Assembly (NCBI RefSeq): GCF_900066015.1
Contig: NZ_LN890655.1
Location: 2,706,726 to 2,770,725, forward strand
DNA: 64,000 nt
Reading direction: 5' to 3'
From: Candidatus Promineifilum breve
GTDB taxonomy: Bacteria > Chloroflexota > Anaerolineae > Promineifilales > Promineifilaceae
Part shown: piece after piece, positions 47,967-53,511 of the stretch
How the letters are laid out: every line of letters begins with the position of its first letter
How positions within the stretch are numbered: the first letter of the stretch is position 1
Translations under genes and position numbers: made by a program
The notes under the pieces: model-generated
What the model saw: the letters and a program-made list of their open reading frames with translations, nothing else
Told to the model about the DNA's origin: nothing
Databases searched by the model: none

Positions 47967-48869
47967 ATGCCCACGGCTTTCCTCTTTCCCGGACAGGGTT
48001 CACAATTTGTCGGGATGGGGCGCGACCTGTATGACCGCGAGCCGGTCGCCCGCGCCCTGTTCGACGAGGCCGACGAGCGGCTGGGCCTGGCCCTGTCGCG
48101 CCTCTGCTTCGACGGGCCGGAAGAGGCATTGACCGATACGGCCGTCCAGCAGCCGGCGCTGTTCACCACCAGTCTGGCCGCCTGGGCCGTGTTGCGGGCG
48201 CGCGGGCAGACCGACGCCGCTTACCTGGCCGGTCACTCGCTGGGCGAGTTCTCGGCCCTGGCCGCGGCCGGGGCGCTGCGCTTCGCCGATGGGTTGGCAC
48301 TGGTGCGGCGGCGCGGCGAGCTGATGAAGTTGGCCGGGGAGCGCAGCCCGGGCGGCATGGCCGCCGTGTTGGGGCTGGACGCCGGGCCGGTGGCCGAGCT
48401 ATGCGCCCGCGCCGCCGCGGAGAGTGGCCGCTTTGTGGGCGTCGCCAACGATAACTGCCCCGGCCAGATCGTCATCTCCGGCGATGAGGTGGCCCTGGCG
48501 CTGGCTGTCGAGCAGCTGACCGCGGCCGGGGCGCGCAAGGTCGTGCGCCTGCCCATCTCCATCGCCGCCCACACGCCGCTGATGGCTGTCGTGGCCGAGG
48601 AATTCGCCGCCGCCGTCGATGCCGCCCCGTTGCGCGAGGCGGCTATTCCCGTCATCGCCAACGTCACCGCGCGGCCCATCCACACCCCCGACGACATTCG
48701 CGCCGAACTGAAGGCGCAACTCACCTCGCCCGTGGCCTGGACCGATTCGATCCGTTACCTCGGCGAGCAGGGCGTTGACACCTACCTCGAAGTGGGGCCG
48801 GGCGACGTGCTGCTGGGTCTGGTCAAGCGGATTGACCGGCAGGCTGAGCGTATTAAGTTCGAACTATAG
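47967..48869 (+). CDS. fabD: Malonyl-CoA-ACP transacylase
   Basis: A 300-residue FabD that loads malonyl groups onto acyl carrier protein. TAFLFPGQGSQFVGMGRDL at the start, nucleophile Ser in LAGHSLGEFSALA, catalytic His in ISIAAHTPLM, and VEVGPGDVLLGL-type end (YLEVGPGDVLLGLVKRI). Length is standard. Operon with rpmF, fabG and nusB. Confidence 0.96.
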   Translation: MPTAFLFPGQGSQFVGMGRDLYDREPVARALFDEADERLGLALSRLCFDGPEEALTDTAVQQPALFTTSLAAWAVLRARGQTDAAYLAGHSLGEFSALAAAGALRFADGLALVRRRGELMKLAGERSPGGMAAVLGLDAGPVAELCARAAAESGRFVGVANDNCPGQIVISGDEVALALAVEQLTAAGARKVVRLPISIAAHTPLMAVVAEEFAAAVDAAPLREAAIPVIANVTARPIHTPDDIRAELKAQLTSPVAWTDSIRYLGEQGVDTYLEVGPGDVLLGLVKRIDRQAERIKFEL

Positions 48870-48873
48870 GAAT

Positions 48874-48943
48874 GGTGGCGAGTAGCGAGTAGCGGGTGGC
48901 GGGTTTTTCTTAACTCGCCACTCGCCACCCGCCACCCGCCACT
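48874..48943. repeat. GTGGCGAGTAGCGAGT palindromic repeat
   Basis: Left arm of GGCGAGTAGCGAGTAGCGGGT units, right arm of CTCGCCACTCGCCACCC units, around TTTTTCTTAA. It is followed by a one-arm TTTGCGTCTTTGCGCCTTTGCG repeat up to 48969. It fills the fabD-fabG gap. Confidence 0.75.
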
Positions 48944-48980
48944 TTTTTGCGTCTTTGCGCCTTTGCGTTAAATTCTTCCC

Positions 48981-49733
48981 ATGACCAAGTTATTGTCGGG
49001 CAAGGTTGCGGTGGTCACCGGCGCGTCGCGCGGCATCGGCCGGGCCATCGCCGAGGAGCTGGCCGCCGAGGGGGCGTCGGTCGTCGTCAACTACCACGCC
49101 AATGCCGCCGCGGCCGATGAAGTGGTGGGCGGCATCGTGGAGCGGGGCGGCACGGCCGTGGCAATCCAGGCCGACGTGAGCGACTTCGCCGCCGCCGAGC
49201 GCCTGATCAAAGCCGCCATCGACACCTACGGCGCGATCGACATCCTGGTCAACAACGCCGGCACCACCCGCGACACGCTGCTCCTGTCCATGAAGGAAGA
49301 GGAGTGGGATGTGGTGCTGACGACCAACCTGAAGAGCGTCTACAACACCTGCAAGGCCATCACCCGGCCCATGGTGCGACGCAAGGCGGGCGGGCGCATC
49401 ATCAACATCTCGTCCGTCTCCGGCATCGTCGGCCAGCCGGGCCAGACCAACTACGCCGCGTCGAAGGCGGGCATCATCGGCTTCTCCAAATCGCTGGCCA
49501 AGGAACTCGGCTCGCGCCACATCACCGTCAACGTCGTGGCCCCCGGCTTCGTGCCCACTGACCTGACGGCGGTCATGCCCGATGATCTGGTGAAGCAGAC
49601 GCTGGCCTTCATCCCCCTCGGCCGCTGGGGAGAGGCGCGCGAAATCGCCCACGCCGTCGTCTTTCTGGCGTCGGACAAGGCGGGCTACATCACCGGCGCG
49701 GTCATCCAGGTAGATGGAGGCATCGGCACATGA
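48981..49733 (+). CDS. fabG: 3-oxoacyl-ACP reductase
   Basis: A 250-residue short-chain dehydrogenase that reduces 3-oxoacyl-ACP with NADPH. Cofactor motif VTGASRGIGRAIAEEL, LVNNAGTTRD, catalytic Ser in IINISSVSG and Y-x3-K in NYAASKAG, C-terminal GAVIQVDGGIGT. An A/T-rich TAAATT ends 6 nt before the ATG. The stop overlaps the next ATG (ATGA). Confidence 0.96.
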   Translation: MTKLLSGKVAVVTGASRGIGRAIAEELAAEGASVVVNYHANAAAADEVVGGIVERGGTAVAIQADVSDFAAAERLIKAAIDTYGAIDILVNNAGTTRDTLLLSMKEEEWDVVLTTNLKSVYNTCKAITRPMVRRKAGGRIINISSVSGIVGQPGQTNYAASKAGIIGFSKSLAKELGSRHITVNVVAPGFVPTDLTAVMPDDLVKQTLAFIPLGRWGEAREIAHAVVFLASDKAGYITGAVIQVDGGIGT

Positions 49734-50089
49734 GCGACAGAGTGGAGAGCATCGGCCGCATCGAAGTGGCCCCGGAGGTACTGGTCACCATCGCCCGCTA
49801 CGCCGTCCAGCAAGTGGAGGGCGTGGGGCAGATGGCCCAGGTGCCGGCCGACATGGCCCGCCTCTTCCAGCGCGGGCTGCGCCAGGATGGCGTCTTGCTG
49901 GATTTGTCGGAAAACAAGGTACGTTTTAATATCTATGTTATAATGGCCCCACACGTCAATCTGCTGGAGGCCAGCCGGGCGATCCAGACGGCCGTGTCCG
50001 AGGCGGTGGAGATGATGGTCGGCATTCCCGTGGCCGCCGTCAACGTATTTGTGGAAGACGTGCATTATACCAAGGGCGAAGTTGTATAG
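49730..50089 (+). CDS. Asp23/Gls24 family envelope-stress protein
   Basis: A 119-residue Asp23/Gls24 protein: GRIEVAPEVLVTIARYAVQQVEGVG at the start, NKVRFNIYVIMAPHVNLLEAS, and VNVFVEDVHYTK at the end. In Firmicutes these are abundant cytosolic or membrane-near proteins tied to cell envelope stress; a gene of this family commonly precedes nusB. Coupled to fabG by ATGA overlap. Confidence 0.9.
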   Translation: MSDRVESIGRIEVAPEVLVTIARYAVQQVEGVGQMAQVPADMARLFQRGLRQDGVLLDLSENKVRFNIYVIMAPHVNLLEASRAIQTAVSEAVEMMVGIPVAAVNVFVEDVHYTKGEVV

Positions 50090-50114
50090 GGGGTAGGCCG
50101 GTAATGTCTGCCCT

Positions 50115-50152
50115 TTAGAAACCCGATTTTACAGAAAAAAGCGGGTTTCTAA
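50115..50152. repeat. TTAGAAACCCG palindromic repeat, copy 1
   Basis: 11-bp perfect arms TTAGAAACCCG / CGGGTTTCTAA around ATTTTACAGAAAAAAG. A related copy lies after the MalG gene at 62267-62302. It sits just before nusB. Confidence 0.8.
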
Positions 50153-50162
50153 GAGTGAATCT

Positions 50163-50615
50163 ATGAAAACCAGGCGTCGCGCCCGCCGCGTAACCTTAGA
50201 AACTCTATACGAATACGACATCGCCGGCCACGACCCCGACGAAGTGCTCGCGCAGCGGCTGGAGGAAGGCCCGATGGAGCGCGCCGGGATCGAGTTCGCC
50301 GAGCGCCTCATCCACGGGGTCATCGCCTACCAGGAGCAGATGGACCGGCTCATCGCCCGCTACGCGCCGGAGTGGCCGCTCGATCAGATGGCCGTCATCG
50401 ACCGCAACGTGCTACGCATCGCCATCTACGAATTCCTGGTGTCGGACGAGACGCCGGTGAAGGTGGCGATCAACGAGGCGGTGGAACTGGCCAAGGTCTA
50501 CGGCAGCGATAGCGCGCCGCGCTTCATCAACGGCGTGCTGGGGACGCTGGCCGACCATCAGGACGAGTTGCGGCGGGAGATACAGCGGGAGGCGGCCGTG
50601 GCGGTGACGGCCTAG
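50163..50615 (+). CDS. nusB: Transcription antitermination factor NusB
   Basis: A 150-residue helical protein acting with NusE (S10) in rRNA antitermination. RRARRVTLETLYEYDIAGH at the start, APEWPLDQMAVIDRNVLRIAIYE, and KVAINEAVELAKVYGSDSAPRFINGVLG at the end match NusB closely. Last gene before a terminator at 50653-50680. Confidence 0.96.
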   Translation: MKTRRRARRVTLETLYEYDIAGHDPDEVLAQRLEEGPMERAGIEFAERLIHGVIAYQEQMDRLIARYAPEWPLDQMAVIDRNVLRIAIYEFLVSDETPVKVAINEAVELAKVYGSDSAPRFINGVLGTLADHQDELRREIQREAAVAVTA

Positions 50616-50652
50616 CGAATTGGGCAGCAAAATGTGGTGCGCTATTCACAAG

Positions 50653-50680
50653 AACAGGCAGGCCAATGGGCCTGTTTTTT
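50653..50680 (+). terminator. Terminator of the rpmF-nusB operon
   Basis: Stem AACAGGC / GCCTGTT (7 bp) whose loop can pair further, followed by six T (50675-50680). Confidence 0.75.
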
Positions 50681-50698
50681 GATCCCCGGGAGGTTCCC

Positions 50699-51124
50699 AT
50701 GACCAATGTTTTGAAGACCCTGTCGCAACGAGTAGTAGCAGAACTGTATAACGGCGGCAACGTGGCCCTGGTCGACGAACTGTTCGATCCGCGCTACGTC
50801 CAGAAGCCCGTTGGCTATCGCGGGTTGGAGGGTGCGCGCCGCTTTGTCGAGGAACTGCATGCGGCCTTCTCCGGCCTGCATTTCGATCTGGTGGGCCAGA
50901 TCGCCGAGGACGATTCGGTCGTCAACCTGCTGATCATGAACGGGCTGCACACCGGCCCGCTGCTGGGCCACATCCCGCCATCGGGTCGCGAGGTGGTGGT
51001 GATCTATGCCATTATTCACCGTTTCGAGGGCGGCAAGCTGGTGGAGGGGGTCATCGTCTCTGACCAGTTGAGCCTGATGCAGCAGATTGGGGTGGTGCCG
51101 ACGCCGGTGTGGGGCGCGGGCTGA
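50699..51124 (+). CDS. SnoaL-like/ester cyclase family protein
   Basis: A 141-residue NTF2-fold protein: VVAELYNGGNVALVDELFDPRYVQ, YRGLEGARRFVEELHAAFSGLHF, and HRFEGGKLVEGVIVSDQLSLMQQIGVV match the SnoaL/predicted ester cyclase family. Substrate unknown. GGGAGG lies before the ATG at 50699. Single-gene unit. Confidence 0.82.
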   Translation: MTNVLKTLSQRVVAELYNGGNVALVDELFDPRYVQKPVGYRGLEGARRFVEELHAAFSGLHFDLVGQIAEDDSVVNLLIMNGLHTGPLLGHIPPSGREVVVIYAIIHRFEGGKLVEGVIVSDQLSLMQQIGVVPTPVWGAG

Positions 51125-51155
51125 GCAATTGACTCCGGGCCACGGATAGCCGGGC

Positions 51156-51557
51156 TTACCACCAGCTTTGTCTATCCAGACCGGGCACAGCATCGAAATC
51201 GCCGTCGGTCGTCAGCAACGTCAGCCCCTGGCGCAGCGCCACTACCGCCACCAGCGCGTCGATGAGCGCCAGTTGCCGCCCGGCGCGGCGCAAGCGCAGG
51301 CGCAATTCGGCCGCGGCCTCGGCGTCCTGCCGGTCAATGTGATAGTAGCCGAACGCGCCGGCCAACTCCTGCCAGGCCGCCTGATTCTCCGCTGCGCGCG
51401 CCAACAAGCCGATCCCAAACAGAAACTCACTCAGCACCGGCGCGGGGATGGCGAAGTTGTCGCCCGCGGCGATACGTTCCAGGACGGTCTGGCGCAGGGA
51501 ATGCCCGACAGTCACCAGGGGCGACAGGTGATTGATATCCAACAGGTAGCGCGTCAC
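51156..51557 (-). CDS. VapC-like PIN-domain toxin
   Basis: A 133-residue PIN nuclease: first Asp in RYLLDINHLSPLV, Glu in PAPVLSEFLFGIG, Asp in LALIDALVAVVAL, and TTDGDF near the end. It should cleave RNA when released from its antitoxin. It starts with GTG overlapping the antitoxin stop (GTGA). Confidence 0.88.
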   Translation of the reverse strand: MTRYLLDINHLSPLVTVGHSLRQTVLERIAAGDNFAIPAPVLSEFLFGIGLLARAAENQAAWQELAGAFGYYHIDRQDAEAAAELRLRLRRAGRQLALIDALVAVVALRQGLTLLTTDGDFDAVPGLDRQSWW

Positions 51558-51961
51558 GCGGTTTGCTCGCCGGCGGCGTCTTCGGCTTCGATGCGCCTCA
51601 TCTCCGCCTCGACGCGCGCCCACTCGGCCTGCCACGTCTCCAGGTCGAAGGATGGATCGGCCGGCTGCCCCAGCAGCGCGGCGGCCAATGAGGCGCGGGG
51701 TGGCTCATACGTGTCGCGCCCCGGCGGCAGGCGACGAATGGCGGCCACCAGATCGACCAGTGAGTCGATTTGCGACAGGGGCGGGCGGTCGGCGTCCTCT
51801 GTCCGGCGCAGGCGCTCCAGGTCATCGATGCTGACCAGCGCCGCTTTGGGCTTGCCGCGCGAGGTCAGGATGATGCGTTCGCCGCCATAGGCCACCCGGT
51901 TGACCAGGTCCGATACGTCCCGTTTCACGCGCCCAATACTTACCTTTTCGTGTGCCGGCAT
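51554..51961 (-). CDS. Phd/YefM-type antitoxin
   Basis: A 135-residue protein. The N-terminus (VSIGRVKRDVSDLVNRVAYGGERIILTSRGKPKAALVSIDDLE) is the Phd/YefM DNA-binding fold; the long acidic C-terminus should wrap the toxin. Start ATG 51961 follows GAGGAC. A consensus promoter and a small palindrome lie just upstream. Confidence 0.88.
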   Translation of the reverse strand: MPAHEKVSIGRVKRDVSDLVNRVAYGGERIILTSRGKPKAALVSIDDLERLRRTEDADRPPLSQIDSLVDLVAAIRRLPPGRDTYEPPRASLAAALLGQPADPSFDLETWQAEWARVEAEMRRIEAEDAAGEQTA

Positions 51962-51980
51962 CGCTTGTCCTCGTTGCAAT

Positions 51981-52020
51981 ATCCTGATAAGGATGATAAA
52001 ACAATCAGGCGGGCTGTCAA
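51981..52020 (-). promoter_or_regulatory. Promoter and candidate operator of the Phd/VapC pair
   Basis: On the minus strand: TTGACA (52020-52015), 16-bp spacer, TATCAT (51998-51993). The palindrome ATCCT-GATA-AGGAT (51981-51994) overlaps the -10, a good place for autorepression by the antitoxin. Confidence 0.65.
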
Positions 52021-52050
52021 GAGGCACACCCTATTTTCACAACCGACTTC

Positions 52051-52079
52051 TTGACAACCGCCCGCCCCGGTGCTACGCT
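52051..52079 (+). promoter_or_regulatory. Promoter of the phe leader and pheST
   Basis: TTGACA (52051-52056), 17-bp spacer, TACGCT (52074-52079). Transcription would begin around 52086, at the first codon of the leader peptide. It is divergent from the toxin-antitoxin promoter, 31 bp away. Confidence 0.65.
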
Positions 52080-52086
52080 ATGCACC

Positions 52087-52179
52087 ATGATGAACGCACC
52101 TCGTTCACGCTCGTTTTTTAGCTTTGCTTTTGCGAACATGTCCCGCGCCGCGACGGCCGAGACGCTCTGTTCCGCCTGA
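52087..52179 (+). CDS. Phenylalanine-rich leader peptide of pheST
   Basis: A 30-codon frame starting ATG ATG. Residues 10-15 are FFSFAF (four Phe, all TTT, at 52114-52131). It ends at TGA 52177. With the terminator at 52206-52233 and an alternative pairing (see the attenuator), it is placed as an attenuation leader of phenylalanyl-tRNA synthetase genes, as PheM is in enteric bacteria. No Shine-Dalgarno sequence; the -10 lies 7 nt upstream, so translation would be leaderless. Confidence 0.75.
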   Translation: MMNAPRSRSFFSFAFANMSRAATAETLCSA

Positions 52180-52233
52180 GCGAAGCTCACGACAGAGACT
52201 CATCCAAGACGCGGCGCAGGCCGCGTCTTTTTT
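52145..52233 (+). promoter_or_regulatory. Transcription attenuator of pheST
   Basis: Terminator: AAGACGCGGC (52206-52215), GCAG, GCCGCGTCTT (52220-52229), T-run to 52233. Antiterminator: GCGCCGCGAC (52145-52154) can pair with GACGCGGCGC (52208-52217), nine of ten bases, which breaks the terminator. A ribosome stalled at the Phe codons leaves 52145-52154 free; one that reaches the stop at 52177 covers or passes it. This is inference from sequence complementarity. Confidence 0.72.
52165..52197. repeat. Hairpin CTCTGT..ACAGAG with inner TGAGC..GCTCA
   Basis: CTCTGT / ACAGAG enclose TGAGC-GAA-GCTCA. It lies between the two arms of the antiterminator and would bring them together; it contains the leader peptide stop codon. 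Confidence 0.55.
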
Positions 52234-52236
52234 GTT

Positions 52237-52284
52237 GGTGGTCAGGTGCGATGCACTTTCCGAAGTGCGTCGCACCTGACCACC
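52237..52284. repeat. GGTGCGACGCACT hairpin repeat, copy 2
   Basis: A 22-bp stem with one mismatch (GGTGGTCAGGTGCGATGCACTT and its complement) and a 4-nt loop, just after the attenuator. Confidence 0.8.
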
Positions 52285-52313
52285 GGAGTGACCTGACGGT
52301 AGCTGGTGGCGCA

Positions 52314-52345
52314 GGTGCAACCCACTTCAGAAAGTGGGTCGCACC
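52314..52345. repeat. GGTGCGACGCACT hairpin repeat, copy 3
   Basis: GGTGCAACCCACTT / AAGTGGGTCGCACC, loop CAGA. It ends directly before the pheS Shine-Dalgarno sequence GGGAGAGGG and so could affect ribosome access. Confidence 0.8.
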
Positions 52346-52356
52346 GGGAGAGGGTT

Positions 52357-53382
52357 ATGCTTGAGGAATTAGAACAACAGTATGCAGCGGCGGCGGCGGC
52401 GCTGGCGGCGGCCGAGGGGCGCGAGACGCTGGCGGCCTGGCACAGCGCCACGTTGGGCAAGAAGGGCGGCATCTACCTGCTGACGCGCAACATGGGCGCG
52501 CTCGGCCCGGACGAGCGGCCCGCCTATGGCCGGCGGCTGAACGAGGTCAAGGCCGAACTGGAAGCGGCCTATGACATGAAGCTGGCCGCGGCCGAGGCCG
52601 ACGAACTGGAGGCGCAGATCGCCACCGGGGCGCTCGACGTGACCCTGCCCGGCCGTCAGCCGGCCACCGGCCGGCTCCACGTGATCACCCAAACCCTGCG
52701 CGACATCTACCGCGTCTTTGGCGACATGGGTTTCCAGGTCTACCGCAGCCGCGACGTGGAGACCGACGAGGTGAACTTCGAGCTGCTCAACTTCCCGCCC
52801 CACCACCCGGCGCGGGAGATGCAGGACAGCTTCTATACCACCGCCGAGGGCGTCATCCTGCGCACCCACACCAGCGGCGGCCAGATTCGGGCCATGCGCG
52901 AACAATACCCGGAGCCGATCCGTGTCGTCTTGCCGGGCATGTGCTATCGCAACGAGCAGGTGACGGCCCGCAGCGAGATGCAATTCACCCAGGTCGAACT
53001 GCTGGCCGTGGGCGACGACATCTCCTTTGCCGACCTGAAGGGCACGCTGACCGAATTCGCCCGGCGCATGTTCGGCGCCGACCGGCAGACGCGCTTCCGG
53101 GCCAGCTACTTCCCGTTCACCGAGCCGAGCGCGGAGATGGACATCAGCTGCTTTCTGTGCGGCGGCGCGGGCTGCAACATTTGCAAGTACACCGGCTGGC
53201 TGGAGATTCTGGGCTGCGGCATGGTGCACCCCACCGTGCTGCGCAATGGCGGCTATGACCCGGAAAAGTACTTCGGTTTTGCCGCCGGTATGGGCCCGGA
53301 GCGGATCGCCATGCTCAAATATGGCATCGACGACATCCGGCAGTTCTGGGCCAATGATTTGCGCTTCCTGGGACAATTCTAA
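52357..53382 (+). CDS. pheS: Phenylalanyl-tRNA synthetase alpha subunit
   Basis: A 341-residue class II synthetase alpha chain. N-terminal coiled coil (LEELEQQYAAAAAALAAAEGRE), then motif 2 (VLPGMCYRNEQVTARSEMQFTQVE), a Cys-rich insertion SCFLCGGAGCNICKYTGWLE (C-x2-C..C-x2-C, possibly zinc), motif 3 FAAGMGPERIAMLKYGIDDIR. GGGAGAGGG precedes the ATG. Length is standard. Expression is probably controlled by the upstream attenuator. Confidence 0.96.
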   Translation: MLEELEQQYAAAAAALAAAEGRETLAAWHSATLGKKGGIYLLTRNMGALGPDERPAYGRRLNEVKAELEAAYDMKLAAAEADELEAQIATGALDVTLPGRQPATGRLHVITQTLRDIYRVFGDMGFQVYRSRDVETDEVNFELLNFPPHHPAREMQDSFYTTAEGVILRTHTSGGQIRAMREQYPEPIRVVLPGMCYRNEQVTARSEMQFTQVELLAVGDDISFADLKGTLTEFARRMFGADRQTRFRASYFPFTEPSAEMDISCFLCGGAGCNICKYTGWLEILGCGMVHPTVLRNGGYDPEKYFGFAAGMGPERIAMLKYGIDDIRQFWANDLRFLGQF

Positions 53383-53385
53383 CAA

Positions 53386-53481
53386 GCGCAGGGGGGCAGG
53401 GGAGCAGGGAGGCAGGGGTGAAAGAGACGCTCGATAACGGCTCTTTCTCCCCCGCTCCCCCGCTCCCCTGCTCCCCTGCGC
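53386..53481. repeat. GCAGGGGAGC palindromic repeat, both arms
   Basis: Left arm of GCAGGGG(G/A) units, right arm of CCCCCGCTCCCCTGC units, around GAAAGAGACGCTCGATAACGG. It lies between pheS and pheT and ends just before the pheT RBS region. Confidence 0.85.
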
Positions 53482-53511
53482 ATGATCCCGACCAATTTTT
53501 TGGAGACACTC

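Noticed and set aside
53482-53511. pheT start at the upstream ATG near 53482
   Set aside because: No RBS before it and it lies in repeat DNA; GGAG precedes the ATG at 53512, where PheT proteins begin.
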